Source of the DNA: Chloroflexota bacterium
GTDB lineage: Bacteria > Chloroflexota > JAJPGV01
Direction of reading: 5' to 3'
Length of the DNA stretch: 64,000 bases
Assembly (NCBI GenBank): GCA_021325635.1
Contig: JAJPGV010000027.1
Span: 98,566-162,565 of the forward strand
Shown piece after piece: positions 1 to 8,947 of the stretch. The translations under genes and the position numbers were made by a program. Each line of letters starts with the position of its first letter. Position 1 is the stretch's first letter. The notes beneath the pieces are model-generated. The model saw only the letters and a list, made by a program, of their open reading frames with translations. It was not told the origin of the DNA and did no database searches.

Positions 1-356
1 CCTGCATGCTGTTCCGCGACGGGCGCCCCTGGACCGTCTACGGCACGCCGGGCGCCGACGCCCAGGTCCAGACCAACTTCCAGCACACCGTCGCCTTTGT
101 GGACCTGGAACTCGACGTCCAAGCCGCTATCGAACGACCGCGCTGGCGGCACCTGCCCGACGGCAGCCTGCTGCTGGAAGGCCGGTTCGCGCCCGACGTC
201 GTCGAAGGCCTGCGCGCCAAGGGCCATCGCGTGACAGTGGGCGAGCCGTGGGAATCCGAAACGGGCGGCGCCCAGGCCATCATGATTGACCAGCGCACCT
301 CGGTCCTCCAAGCCGGCGCCGACCCGCGCCGCGAAGGCTACGCCCTGGCGTTCTAG
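1..356 (+). CDS. ggt: gamma-glutamyltransferase, C-terminal fragment (5' end outside window)
   Basis: This is the last ~117 residues of a gamma-glutamyltranspeptidase-like Ntn hydrolase, which transfers or hydrolyses gamma-glutamyl groups such as that of glutathione. What shows it is the segment GTPGADAQVQTNFQ followed by DVQAAIERPRWR, the usual end of the small subunit in this family. Most family members have GTPGGD where this one has GTPGAD. The frame is open to the left edge, so the catalytic Thr and the large subunit lie outside the window. The ATG at 6 is internal, not the start. It converges on the next gene with 5 bp between the stops. Confidence 0.8.
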   Translation, partial: CMLFRDGRPWTVYGTPGADAQVQTNFQHTVAFVDLELDVQAAIERPRWRHLPDGSLLLEGRFAPDVVEGLRAKGHRVTVGEPWESETGGAQAIMIDQRTSVLQAGADPRREGYALAF

Positions 357-361
357 GAGCC

Positions 362-970
362 TCAGCCTTGGTCCAGCTTGCCCCAGCGCTCGTAGGCCGC
401 CTGGTAATGGTCGGGTGAATTGAGATTGGCTCGCACGATCTCGTCCTCCACCTCCACGTAGTGGATGTCCGCGGCGTGGCGTTCCATCACCTCGCGGAGG
501 CCGAAGCGCTCCTCGCTGATAGCCAGCAGGTCGGGGAAGAGGGAGCGGTCGAACAGCGTCGGGTGGCCGCGCCGGTGGTGGATCGACGGCAGCACGATCC
601 CGGCTTTCGCGGCGTCATGGGCGCGTATCAGAGCGGTTAGCACGTCTGCCCGGCAGGGCTGATCGACAGCTACGATCAAGGCCGCCTCCGCGTCGTTCGG
701 CACGGCGGCCACGCCGGCCACGATCGACGTGGACTTGCCCTCACGGTAGCGTCGGTTCAGCACGATCCGCGCGCCGCCGCCCTCGGCGATGCGGCGGAGA
801 TCGTCGGCCCGATGTCCCAGCACGGCCACAATCGGATCCAGCCCGGCGCTCCGCAGCTCGGTCAGCTGCGAAGCCATCAGCGTCGTCCCGCGCCAGGGCA
901 GCAGCGCCTTGAGTTGACCCATGCGGGTCGACTCGCCGGCGGCGATCAACACCCCGGCGCAAGCGCTCAC
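362..970 (-). CDS. MocA/MobA-like nucleotidyltransferase (molybdenum-cofactor cytidylyltransferase family)
   Basis: A 202-residue NTP-transferase. Residues 8-25 carry the nucleotide-binding signature LIAAGESTRMG..KALLP, and a DQP metal-binding motif lies near residue 100. NLNSPDHYQ near the C-terminus matches the conserved N-[TS]-P-[ED]-[DH]-[YL] of MocA/MobA proteins. The family moves CMP or GMP onto molybdopterin, or activates sugars. The CMP-specific MocA type is the closest match I can see, but the substrate is inferred. The start overlaps the stop of the MoaD-like gene by 4 bp (ATGA), so the two are translationally coupled and probably act together in cofactor chemistry. Confidence 0.7.
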   Translation of the reverse strand: MSACAGVLIAAGESTRMGQLKALLPWRGTTLMASQLTELRSAGLDPIVAVLGHRADDLRRIAEGGGARIVLNRRYREGKSTSIVAGVAAVPNDAEAALIVAVDQPCRADVLTALIRAHDAAKAGIVLPSIHHRRGHPTLFDRSLFPDLLAISEERFGLREVMERHAADIHYVEVEDEIVRANLNSPDHYQAAYERWGKLDQG

Positions 971-1251
971 GCCGGCTCGGACCCGGCCCCAGCCGCCTGC
1001 GTACGCTCCACCAGCTCGGCAAAGGCCGTCATGGGAAAGACGCTGAGCACGTCCGCCTCGGCCAAACGGTAAGCCCGGCTGCGATGGATGCCGTTCACGA
1101 CCACCGCCACCGGCAGGTCCTCGGGCACCTTGAGGTAGTCCAGCACGTCGTTGACGGCCATGCCGGCCGGCACACGCAGCTCGAAGGTGGGCTTGCGACC
1201 GGGCGTCAGGTACTTGCGCACCTCGCCGTAAACGTTCACGGTCACCTCCAT
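967..1251 (-). CDS. MoaD/ThiS-like ubiquitin-fold protein lacking the C-terminal Gly-Gly
   Basis: A 94-residue beta-grasp protein. It starts MEVTVNVYGEVRKYL, with PAGMAVNDVLDYL (residues 28-40), VVVNG (50-54) and ADVLSVFPMTAF (66-77) in the order seen in MoaD and ThiS sulfur carriers. True carriers end in Gly-Gly, the site of adenylation and thiocarboxylation. This one instead continues 17 residues past the PMTAF strand and ends GAGSEPA. It may therefore be a non-carrier MoaD fold or be processed. The start ATG at 1251 is chosen because the fold begins there; the same frame is open further upstream across aconitase. It is coupled to the MocA-like gene and lies 20 bp after acnA, probably in one transcript. 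Confidence 0.65.
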   Translation of the reverse strand: MEVTVNVYGEVRKYLTPGRKPTFELRVPAGMAVNDVLDYLKVPEDLPVAVVVNGIHRSRAYRLAEADVLSVFPMTAFAELVERTQAAGAGSEPA

Positions 1252-1271
1252 GGGAGCAGCCCGAAGAGGCG

Positions 1272-3968
1272 TCAGGCCTCGCGCATCATGTCGCGCAGGA
1301 CGGCCGGCAGGATACCTCCGTTCTGGTAGTACTTGATCTCCACCGGCGTGTCGATGCGCACCCGCACCTGGAAGCGCTTCTCGGTACCGTCCTCGGAGCG
1401 CGCCCGCACCTCGAGCTGCTGCCGCGGCTTCAGCCCGGCGGCGATGCCCTCGATACTGTAGACCTCCCGGCCGGTAAGGCCCAGGCTTGCGGCGCTGTCG
1501 CCGGGGTTGAACTGCAGGGGCAAGACGCCCATGCCCACCAGGTTGCTGCGGTGAATGCGCTCGAAGCTCTCGACGATCACCGCCCTGACTCCGAGCAGCA
1601 TGGTGCCTTTGGCCGCCCAGTCGCGCGAACTGCCGCTGCCGTACTCCTTGCCGGCGATCACGATCAGCGGCGTGCCGTCGGCAATGTAGCGGGCCGAGGC
1701 GTCGAAGATGCGTTGCACCTCGCCGTCGGGCTGATGGATGGTCCAATCCCCTTCCCGATCGGGCGTGAGCTTGTTGCGCAGACGAACGTTGCCGAACGTT
1801 CCGCGAATCATCACCTCGTGGTTGCCTCGGCGCGCGCCAAAGTTGTTGAAGTCGCGCGGCTCGACCCCATGCTCGATCAGGAACTTGCCCGCCGGGCTGT
1901 CCTTGGGGATGGATCCGGCCGGTGAGATGTGGTCGGTGGTCACCGAATCACCCAGGAAGACCAGCACCCGAGCACCGTTGATGTCGCCCGGTGCGACCGG
2001 CTCCGGCCCCAGACCTTCGAAATACGGCGGGATCTGGATGTACGTCGAGGCGGCGTCGCCCTGCCACAGCTTGCCCTCGGGGATGCTCATCGAGCGCCAG
2101 TGCTCGTCGCCGTCGAACACGTGGCCGTACTCGTCGCGGAACATCTCGGCCGTCACCGCCCGATGCAGTGCGTCGCGCACCTCCTCGTTGCTGGGCCAGA
2201 TGTCGCGCAGGTACACCGGCTGCCCGTCACGATCTTTGCCGATGGGCTCATGCTGCAGGTCCACGTCCACCGTGCCGGACAGGGCGTAGGCCACGACCAG
2301 CGGCGGCGACGCGAGGTAGGACGCGCGCACGTTGGGATGGATGCGCCCTTCGAAGTTGCGGTTCCCGCTCAGCACAGCCGCAACTACCAGATCCTTGCTC
2401 TGAATGGCGTTCACCACCGCGTCGGCCAGCGGCCCGCTGTTGCCGATACAGGTCGTGCAGCCGAAGCCGACGAGGTTGAAGCCGAGCTTCTCCAGGTACG
2501 GCAGCAGCTCGGCGCGCTTCAGGTAGTCGATGACCACCTTCGAGCCAGGGGCCAGGCTGGTCTTGACCGTTGGCTGAACCTGCAAGCCGCGCTCGACGGC
2601 GTGCTTGGCCAGCAGGCCGGCGCCCAGCATGACCGACGGATTCGAGGTGTTGGTGCAGCTAGTGATGGCGGCGATGGCCACCGAGCCGTTCTTGAGCTCG
2701 GCCGCGCCGGCCTCGAGCTGCACCGGCACGGCTTTGCTGCCATTGCTGAAGCGATCCGGGAAGGCGGTGCGAATGTTCTTTCCAACGCCGGCCAGCGCCA
2801 CGCGGTCCTGCGGCCGGCTGGGGCCGGCCAGGCTGGGCTCCACACTGCCCAGGTCCAGCTCCACCGTCTCGCTGAAGCGCGGCTCCGGGGCGCCATCCGT
2901 GCGGAACAGGCCCTGCTCCTTGGTATAGCGCTCCACCAGGTCGACCTGCTCTTCCGAGCGCCCGCTCAGACGCAGGTAGCGCAGCGTCTCGGCGTCCACC
3001 GGGAACAGCGCCGCCGTGGCTCCGTACTCCGGGCACATGTTGGAGATAGTGGCTCGATCGGCCAGGCTCAGCTGGCTCACGCCCGGCCCGAAGAACTCCA
3101 CGAACTGGCCCACCACGCCCTTCTTGCGCAGCGTCTGGGTGACCGTCAGGACAAGGTCCGTGGCGGTGGCGCCCTCGGGCAGCGAGCCGCTGAAGCGCAG
3201 GCCAATCACATCCGGGGTCACCAGCTCGAGCGGCTGGTCGAGCAGCACCGCCTCGGCTTCGATGCCGCCCACGCCCCAGCCCAGCACGCCCAGGCCGTTG
3301 ATCATGGTGGTATGCGAATCCGTGCCCACCAGCGTGTCCGGGAAGGCCAGGCGCTCGCCTTCGACCAGCCTGGTCAGGACCACCGGCGCAAGGTATTCCA
3401 GGTTCACCTGGTGCACGATGCCGGTACCGGGCGGCACCACCCTGAAGTTGTCGAACGCCTGCTGCGCCCAGCGGAGGAGCTGGAAGCGCTCGCCGTTGCG
3501 CTCGAACTCCCTCTGCACGTTGAAGGCGAAGGCCACGTCCGAGCCGTAGCGATCCACCTGCACGGAATGATCGATGACCAGGTCTGTGGGCGCCAGCGGG
3601 TTGATCCGGCCGGGGTCGCCACCCCATTTGGCCACGGCCTCGCGCATGGCCGCCAGGTCCACTACCGCCGGAACGCCGGTGAGGTCCTGCATGAGCACCC
3701 GTCCCGGCAGGAAGGCCAGCACGCGCTCCTCCTTCTGCGCCGGATTCCAGCGCGCCAGCGCCACTACCTCGCCTTCCACAACGATGTACTCGTCCAGGCG
3801 GCGCAGCAGGTTCTCCAGCAGCACCTTGATGGTGAACGGCAAGCGGTCTAGCTCAGCCCCCGTTTCTTTGGCGAGCTGCGGCAGGCGGTAATAGACCACC
3901 TCCCCGGATCGAGTCGAGAGACGAGCGCGCGATCCGAATCTGTCGATCGGCGGGTGCTCAGCGGGCAT
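1272..3968 (-). CDS. acnA: aconitate hydratase A
   Basis: An 898-residue monomeric aconitase that interconverts citrate and isocitrate through cis-aconitate in the TCA cycle. The three [4Fe-4S] ligands are visible: Cys438 in SCTNTSNP, and Cys504 and Cys507 in GCTTCIGNSGPL. The length fits the AcnA/IRP1 class. The swivelling C-terminal domain, with GSGSSRDWAAKG, is intact. ATG 3968 is chosen because GGAGG sits 6 nt upstream; the frame stays open 48 bases further but without such a site. A sulfur-carrier-like gene follows 20 bp downstream. The gene diverges from a methyltransferase across a 170-bp gap. Confidence 0.96.
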   Translation of the reverse strand: MPAEHPPIDRFGSRARLSTRSGEVVYYRLPQLAKETGAELDRLPFTIKVLLENLLRRLDEYIVVEGEVVALARWNPAQKEERVLAFLPGRVLMQDLTGVPAVVDLAAMREAVAKWGGDPGRINPLAPTDLVIDHSVQVDRYGSDVAFAFNVQREFERNGERFQLLRWAQQAFDNFRVVPPGTGIVHQVNLEYLAPVVLTRLVEGERLAFPDTLVGTDSHTTMINGLGVLGWGVGGIEAEAVLLDQPLELVTPDVIGLRFSGSLPEGATATDLVLTVTQTLRKKGVVGQFVEFFGPGVSQLSLADRATISNMCPEYGATAALFPVDAETLRYLRLSGRSEEQVDLVERYTKEQGLFRTDGAPEPRFSETVELDLGSVEPSLAGPSRPQDRVALAGVGKNIRTAFPDRFSNGSKAVPVQLEAGAAELKNGSVAIAAITSCTNTSNPSVMLGAGLLAKHAVERGLQVQPTVKTSLAPGSKVVIDYLKRAELLPYLEKLGFNLVGFGCTTCIGNSGPLADAVVNAIQSKDLVVAAVLSGNRNFEGRIHPNVRASYLASPPLVVAYALSGTVDVDLQHEPIGKDRDGQPVYLRDIWPSNEEVRDALHRAVTAEMFRDEYGHVFDGDEHWRSMSIPEGKLWQGDAASTYIQIPPYFEGLGPEPVAPGDINGARVLVFLGDSVTTDHISPAGSIPKDSPAGKFLIEHGVEPRDFNNFGARRGNHEVMIRGTFGNVRLRNKLTPDREGDWTIHQPDGEVQRIFDASARYIADGTPLIVIAGKEYGSGSSRDWAAKGTMLLGVRAVIVESFERIHRSNLVGMGVLPLQFNPGDSAASLGLTGREVYSIEGIAAGLKPRQQLEVRARSEDGTEKRFQVRVRIDTPVEIKYYQNGGILPAVLRDMMREA

Positions 3969-4124
3969 CGTTGTCCTCCGGCCGCTGGCCGCGGTCCTTA
4001 CCGGAACGGCGGCCAATCTGGAAAATCAGCTGGGCTCTATCCGGGCGTGCGCCTCGCGGAGCACGCGGTTAGGGCACTTGCATGATATCGCCTCGGGCTA
4101 GCTTCTCGGCCAGGTCGGGCCCCG

Positions 4125-4130
4125 TACAAT
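4125..4130 (+). promoter_or_regulatory. -10 box for the methyltransferase gene
   Basis: TACAAT lies 8 nt before ATG 4139, and no Shine-Dalgarno sequence is present. No good -35 is seen. The mRNA would have almost no leader. Confidence 0.5.
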
Positions 4131-4138
4131 GCGAATCC

Positions 4139-4864
4139 ATGGCACAAGAGATGGACACCAACGAAGAGATCTGGAAGTCCGAGGAGCGGATCAAGCGCTG
4201 GGCCAGCGAAGCCGGCGTGCGCGAAAAGAAGCGCGCGGCGCAGCTGGAGCTCATCGCGGCGCTGCTGCCCTTCGATCAGCAGGAGGCTTTCACCTTGGTC
4301 GACTTCGGGGCCGGGACGGGCATGGCCGCCCGGGCGATACTGGATTTCTACCCGAACGCCTCGGCGGTGCTGGTCGACTTCTCGCCCGCCATGATGGGTG
4401 AAGGCGCCAAGGCCATGGCTCCCTACGAAGGGCGCTACCGCTACGTCGAGTTCGACATGCGCACCTCCAGCTGGCCTGAAGGCATTCCGGCGCCCATCGA
4501 CGCTGCCGTCACCTCGCAGTGCGTTCATCATCTGCCCGACGATCGCAAGCAGGGGTTGTTCCGGGAGATTTTCGAGCGGCTGAAGCCGGGCGGCTGGTAC
4601 GTCAACTTCGATCCGGTCACCGCCTCAGACCCTGCCGTGGAGCACGTGTGGCAGCGCGTCAACGACCGCTTCGATCCGCAGGCCGCCTATCGCCGGCTCA
4701 ATCCCAGCCCGCACGAACGGACCCAGCGCGAGAATCACGTGCGCTACATGGTCGACATCGAGCGGCAGCTGGCCTTCTTCCGCGCCGCAGGCTACGAGGC
4801 CGTGGACGTCTACTGGAAGCAGCTCGACTACGTTATCTACGGCGGGCGTAAGCCCCAGGCATAG
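4139..4864 (+). CDS. class I SAM-dependent methyltransferase
   Basis: A 241-residue methyltransferase. Motif I is VDFGAGTGMAARAIL (about residues 52-66), followed by the acidic end of beta-2 (VLVDFSPAMM), an FDMR segment, and the post-motif stretch FERLKPGGWYVNFD. This is the Rossmann-fold SAM methyltransferase pattern of the UbiE/methyltransferase-25 type. The substrate cannot be read from the sequence. ATG 4139 is preferred over an upstream in-frame ATG at 4082 because a TACAAT box ends 8 nt before it and the protein becomes sensible there. It is a single gene, diverging from acnA and followed after 48 bp by rplY, which has its own promoter. Confidence 0.8.
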   Translation: MAQEMDTNEEIWKSEERIKRWASEAGVREKKRAAQLELIAALLPFDQQEAFTLVDFGAGTGMAARAILDFYPNASAVLVDFSPAMMGEGAKAMAPYEGRYRYVEFDMRTSSWPEGIPAPIDAAVTSQCVHHLPDDRKQGLFREIFERLKPGGWYVNFDPVTASDPAVEHVWQRVNDRFDPQAAYRRLNPSPHERTQRENHVRYMVDIERQLAFFRAAGYEAVDVYWKQLDYVIYGGRKPQA

Positions 4865-4897
4865 CTACCTATCTGGCTGCCGGGCCGCGTTGGCGGT

Positions 4898-4903
4898 TAA
4901 GAT
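4898..4903 (+). promoter_or_regulatory. -10 box for rplY
   Basis: TAAGAT ends 9 nt before ATG 4913, with no Shine-Dalgarno sequence between them. Confidence 0.45.
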
Positions 4904-4912
4904 CAGCGCATT

Positions 4913-5581
4913 ATGGCTGAAACATTGACGCTGGAAGCCGCCCCCCGGAGCGCAACCGGCAAAGCAAACAAGGCCCTGCGCCGTTCCGGCAGGGTGCCGC
5001 TTCACGTCTACGGGCATGGCATCCCGTCGCTGGCTCTCGAGGCGGACGAGAAGGCCGTCAGGCACAGTCTGCACCAGGCGGGCGCCACGGGCATCATCAA
5101 GCTATCCGCCGGCGGCAGGGCGCACAACGTGATGGTCCGCAAAGTCCAGCGGCATCCCGTGACAGGCAGCCTCATCCACGTGGACCTCTACCAGGTGCGT
5201 ATGGACGAGAAGACGCGGGTGCGCGTGCCGTTGACCTTCGTGGGCGAAGCGCCGGGCGTGAAGATCCACGACGGCATCCTGCTGCACCAGATCGAAGCCG
5301 TGCAGGTCGAAGCGCTGCCCGGCGACATCCCGCACAGCATCGAGGTGGACATCTCGATCCTCGCCGAGCTCGACCAGGCGCTGCACGTCCGCGACCTCGT
5401 GACTCCGGCCGCGGTGCGCATCATCGACGAGGCTGAGGAGATCGTGGTCAAGGTCCAGCCACCCAGGAAGACCGAAGAGGTAGCAGCCGTCGAGGTCGCC
5501 GAAGCAGCCGTGCCCGCGGCCGCGGAAGCTCCAGCTGCCGAAACTCCCGCCGAGCCTATGGAGGAAGCTCCCGCCGAATAG
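4913..5581 (+). CDS. rplY: 50S ribosomal protein L25/general stress protein Ctc
   Basis: A 222-residue protein of the long L25 (Ctc) type, which binds 5S rRNA in the large subunit. Seen: the N-terminal L25 beta-barrel beginning ETLTLEAAPRSATGKANKALRRSG with LHVYGHG, then the TL5-type C-terminal domain (VRVPLTFVGEAPGVK, QIEAVQVEALPGDIPHSIEVD). A roughly 40-residue Ala/Glu/Pro-rich tail (about 182-222) follows and is probably disordered; such acidic tails are common in Ctc proteins. It has its own -10 box and is followed by a 10-bp inverted repeat. Confidence 0.93.
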   Translation: MAETLTLEAAPRSATGKANKALRRSGRVPLHVYGHGIPSLALEADEKAVRHSLHQAGATGIIKLSAGGRAHNVMVRKVQRHPVTGSLIHVDLYQVRMDEKTRVRVPLTFVGEAPGVKIHDGILLHQIEAVQVEALPGDIPHSIEVDISILAELDQALHVRDLVTPAAVRIIDEAEEIVVKVQPPRKTEEVAAVEVAEAAVPAAAEAPAAETPAEPMEEAPAE

Positions 5582-5616
5582 CGCGTTTCCCGGGGCCTCG
5601 ACAGGCACCTCTGCGG

Positions 5617-5651
5617 GGCCGCAGCCCGCTGCACGATAGCCGGCTGCGGCC
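5617..5651 (+). terminator. GC-rich hairpin between rplY and tatD
   Basis: GGCCGCAGCC (5617-5626) and GGCTGCGGCC (5642-5651) are a perfect 10-bp inverted repeat around a 15-nt loop, placed between two convergent genes. There is no T-run after it, so a terminator role is inferred from position and stem strength only. Confidence 0.4.
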
Positions 5652-5729
5652 GACACATCATCTCGCTCATGCAGTGCGCGGCCTCGCGCACCGCCATTCC
5701 GGCTCGCCTTTCGCTGGGCAGTCGGACGC

Positions 5730-6512
5730 TCAATCCGGCAGCCGAAACAAGGCGCGGGCGTTGGCCGCGGCCTGGGCCGCGAACGCCTCCGGGTCCTCCT
5801 TCCTGATGCGCGCCACCTCCTCCGCTACCAGGCGCACCAGTGCGGGCTCGTTGCGCTTGCCTCTGAATGGGTGCGGCGTGAGGAAGGGGCAGTCGGTCTC
5901 GACCACCAGGCGGTCCGCCGGCGCTCGCGCGGCCACGTCGCGCAGCGCCTCCGCGTTGCGGTAGGTCACCGGCCCGGCAATGGACAGGTAGAAGCCGAGG
6001 TCGAGGCAGCGCCGAGCGAATTCCCAGTCGCCGGAGAAGCAGTGCATCACGCCACTGCGGGCGCCGTGCCGCTCGAGCAGCTCCGCCACGGACTCGTGCG
6101 CCTCGCGGTCGTGGACGACGAGCGGCAGGTCCAGCTCCGCGGCGAGCTCGATCTGGGCGGCGAAAGCCAGCCGCTGCTGCTCCGGCGTGCTGAGATTGCG
6201 GTAGAAGTCGAGGCCGCATTCCCCCACCGCGACGATCCGGCCGGCCGCCGCCAGCGCGCGGACGCCGTCGAGGAAGGCGGGCGAGAAATCCTTGGCGTCG
6301 TGCGGATGGAGGCCTGCCGTGGCGTACAGCCGCGGCCTCCCCGGCCCATTGACTCGATCCCCGGTCAGCCGTTGGGCGCGCTGGTTCGAGGACGCGTCGT
6401 AGCCGACGCAGATGAGCGTATCGACGCCGGACTCCAGGGCGCGCCGCAGCACCTCGTCGCGGTCCCGGTCGTACTCGCGCAGCTGCACGTGGCAGTGCGT
6501 ATCAGTCAGCAC
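5730..6512 (-). CDS. TatD-family metal-dependent DNase/hydrolase
   Basis: A 260-residue TIM-barrel amidohydrolase. Metal-ligand motifs are in the family order: DTHCHVQL at residues 4-11, VGECGLDFYR, VVHDREAH, MHCFSG and VETDCPFLTP. TatD/YcfH enzymes are metal-dependent nucleases acting in DNA quality control. The start is GTG 6512, 27 bp after the metG stop; metG followed by tatD is a common bacterial arrangement. It is the last gene of the mshD-femABX-rsmI-metG-tatD run. Confidence 0.88.
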   Translation of the reverse strand: MLTDTHCHVQLREYDRDRDEVLRRALESGVDTLICVGYDASSNQRAQRLTGDRVNGPGRPRLYATAGLHPHDAKDFSPAFLDGVRALAAAGRIVAVGECGLDFYRNLSTPEQQRLAFAAQIELAAELDLPLVVHDREAHESVAELLERHGARSGVMHCFSGDWEFARRCLDLGFYLSIAGPVTYRNAEALRDVAARAPADRLVVETDCPFLTPHPFRGKRNEPALVRLVAEEVARIRKEDPEAFAAQAAANARALFRLPD

Positions 6513-6539
6513 GGCCCAGCCCGTTCAGGTTCCCCCGGC

Positions 6540-8072
6540 TTAGACCGGCGCCGTTTCGATGCGCGGGAACAGCGGCTCCACGGCGCCAATGGTGCTGCCG
6601 GCGGGCAGGCTGCCCCAGCGGCTCCAGTCCGCCTCGGTCCGCAGCTCGAAGCCCAGCTGCGAGGCGATGCGGGCGGCAGTGGCCGGCATGAACGGCAGCA
6701 CCAGGTAGGCGATGAGGCGCACCGCCTCGGCGGTGGTGCCCAGCACGGTCTCCAGCCTCGGACGGTTGGCGGGGTCACGCGCCAGGAGCCACGGCGAGGC
6801 TCGCTCCAGGTACTGGTTGGCCCGCCCCACGAAGGCCCAGATGGCCACCAGGGCGTTGCTGAAGTCCAGCGCCTCCATCAGCGGATCGATCGCCGCCACC
6901 GTGGCCTCGGCGGCAGCCAGGAGATCGCGGTCCAGCTCTTCGAGGTCGCCCGCCGCCGGCACCGCTCCGCCGAAGTAGCGCTTGATCATGTTCGCCGTAC
7001 GGTTCACCAGGTTGCCCAGGTCGTTGGCCAGGTCGGCGTTGTAGCGGTTCTGAAACGCCTCCATCGAGAAGTCGCCGTCGCGATCGAAGGGCACCTCGCG
7101 CAGCAGCGTGTAGCGCACGGCGTCAGCGCCGAACTGATCCGCCAGATCCAGCGGATCGACCAGCACGCCCGCGCTCTTGCTCATCTTCTCACCCTTCAGG
7201 TTGATGAAGCCGTGGGCGAAAACGCGCTTGGGCAGCTCCTCCCCGGCGGCCATCAGCATGGCCGGCCAGTAGATGGCGTGAAAGCGGGTGATGTCCTTGC
7301 CGATGACGTGCACGTCGCACGGCCAGAACGTCTCCCAGCGCTCTCGGTTGTCGGCAAAGCCCACCCCGGAGACATAGTCCAGCAGGGCATCGAACCACAC
7401 GTAGATCACCTGCGACGGATCGAACGGCACGGGGATGCCCCACTTGACCGTCGACCTGGACACCGAGAAGTCGTCCAGTCCGCCCTTGATGACGTTGATC
7501 ATCTCGTTGCGCCGGCTTTCCGGCTGGATGAATTCCGGGTGCCGCTCGTAATGCTCCAGCAGCCGGTCCTGGAACTGCGACAGCTTGAAGAAGTAGTTGG
7601 GCTCGTCCAGCTCATCGATGGGCCGCTTGTGCTCAGGACACACGTTGCCCGGCAGCAGCTCTTCCTGCTTGTAGAAACGGTTGCACGAAGGACAGTACCA
7701 ACCGTGATAGACGCCTGAGTAGATGTAGCCGTTGTCGTAGCACTTCTGCAGGAAGTGCTGCGCGGTCTTGACGTTGGCCTCGCTGCTGGTACGCGCATAG
7801 ATGGAGTAACCGATGCTCAGCCGGTCGAACGCGTCCTGGAACACGCGCGCCATCTCGTCGCAGAAGTCCTGCGGATCCCGTCCCAGCGACTCCGCCTTGG
7901 TCAGGATGTTGATCGAGTGCTCGTCGCTGCCGACCACGAACCAGGTCTGGTAGCCGGTCAGCTGCTTGTAGCGAACCAGCGCGTCGGCACCGATTTTCTC
8001 GTAGGCGTGACCCAGGTGAGGAGCGCCGTTGATGTAATCGATAGCGGCGGTGAGGTAGAAGTGCTTTGTCAC
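6540..8072 (-). CDS. metG: methionine--tRNA ligase
   Basis: A 510-residue class I aminoacyl-tRNA synthetase charging tRNA-Met. The HIGH-type motif is HLGHAYEK (residues 19-26) and the KMSKS loop is GEKMSKSAG. The zinc-knuckle region has CPSCNRFY and a C-x2-H pair (CPEHK). There is no C-terminal tRNA-binding EMAP-like domain, matching the shorter bacterial type. Start GTG 8072 (GTG-ACA-AAG) has no Shine-Dalgarno; TATGAT at 8085-8090 (minus strand) is a possible -10 giving a leader of only about 5 nt. Confidence 0.95.
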   Translation of the reverse strand: MTKHFYLTAAIDYINGAPHLGHAYEKIGADALVRYKQLTGYQTWFVVGSDEHSINILTKAESLGRDPQDFCDEMARVFQDAFDRLSIGYSIYARTSSEANVKTAQHFLQKCYDNGYIYSGVYHGWYCPSCNRFYKQEELLPGNVCPEHKRPIDELDEPNYFFKLSQFQDRLLEHYERHPEFIQPESRRNEMINVIKGGLDDFSVSRSTVKWGIPVPFDPSQVIYVWFDALLDYVSGVGFADNRERWETFWPCDVHVIGKDITRFHAIYWPAMLMAAGEELPKRVFAHGFINLKGEKMSKSAGVLVDPLDLADQFGADAVRYTLLREVPFDRDGDFSMEAFQNRYNADLANDLGNLVNRTANMIKRYFGGAVPAAGDLEELDRDLLAAAEATVAAIDPLMEALDFSNALVAIWAFVGRANQYLERASPWLLARDPANRPRLETVLGTTAEAVRLIAYLVLPFMPATAARIASQLGFELRTEADWSRWGSLPAGSTIGAVEPLFPRIETAPV

Positions 8073-8099
8073 GGAGTTACGTCGATCATAGAGGCTCTC

Positions 8100-8906
8100 C
8101 TAGAGCTTCAGCGCCAGACGATAAACCTGGCGGTGGGGCAGACTGAGCTCAGCTGAGACGAGATCGACGGCGTCCTTGTGGCTCATGCCCCCGGCCAGAA
8201 GCTGGCGCAGGCGCTCCTCCGCCGACGACAGCTCGGCCGGCAGAGGAGGAGGCGCTCCCTCTATTACCAGGGTGAATTCGCCCCGTTCGGGGACGGTTTC
8301 GGCGGCCGCGCTCAGGCGGGTCCGGATGATCTGCTCGTGCAGCTTGGTGAGCTCGCGGCAGACAGCCACCCGGCGGTCGCCAAAGGCCTCGAACAGCTCG
8401 GCCAGGGTCTGGCGGACGCGATGCGGAGCTTCGAACAGCACCAGCGTGGCCCGCGCTTGGGCTAGCTCCGCCAGGCGCTCGCGGCGATCCCTGCCCGAGG
8501 GAGGCAGAAAGCCGGCAAACAGGAAGGGCTCGGCATCGAGACCGGACACCGTAAGCGCATGGGTGATGGCCGACGCCCCCGGGACCGCCACGACCTCGAT
8601 GTCGCTCTCGATGGCTGCGCGAATCAGCTCCTGCCCCGGATCGGACAGCACGGGCGTGCCGGCGTCCGACACCAGCGCCACGTCGCCGGCCTCGAGCGCC
8701 CGCAGCAGATTGGCGGTTTGAAAGGCCTTATTGTGCTCGTGATACGGCACCAGCCGGGTGTGGACGTCGTAGCGGCTCAGCAGCTTGCGCGTCACCCGCG
8801 TGTCCTCGGCGGCGATGAGGCTGACCTCCTTCAACACCCGCAGCGCCCGCAGCGACACGTCCTCCAGATTGCCGATCGGAGTCGACACCACGAACAGACG
8901 CCCCAC
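8100..8906 (-). CDS. rsmI: 16S rRNA (cytidine-1402 2'-O)-methyltransferase
   Basis: A 268-residue tetrapyrrole-methylase-fold enzyme that 2'-O-methylates C1402 of 16S rRNA in the decoding centre. Seen: VVSTPIGNLEDVSLRAL at the N-terminus, AAEDTRVTRKLL, VSDAGTPVLSDPG (SAM-binding loop) and VLFEAPHRVRQTL, all characteristic of RsmI. The frame is open far upstream, but GTG 8906 is preceded by a purine-rich GAGGGGG at 7-12 nt and the conserved region starts directly there. It lies 41 bp after femABX and 27 bp before metG. Confidence 0.94.
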   Translation of the reverse strand: MGRLFVVSTPIGNLEDVSLRALRVLKEVSLIAAEDTRVTRKLLSRYDVHTRLVPYHEHNKAFQTANLLRALEAGDVALVSDAGTPVLSDPGQELIRAAIESDIEVVAVPGASAITHALTVSGLDAEPFLFAGFLPPSGRDRRERLAELAQARATLVLFEAPHRVRQTLAELFEAFGDRRVAVCRELTKLHEQIIRTRLSAAAETVPERGEFTLVIEGAPPPLPAELSSAEERLRQLLAGGMSHKDAVDLVSAELSLPHRQVYRLALKL

Positions 8907-8947
8907 GCCAGCCCCCTCAGCAGACGTTGAGCCGCGAGCGAGCCACC

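Noticed and set aside
1929..3851. 640-codon open frame antisense to aconitase
   Set aside because: It mirrors acnA, has no recognisable domain and is rich in His/Gln/Arg as expected from the reverse strand of GC-rich coding DNA; acnA is unmistakable.
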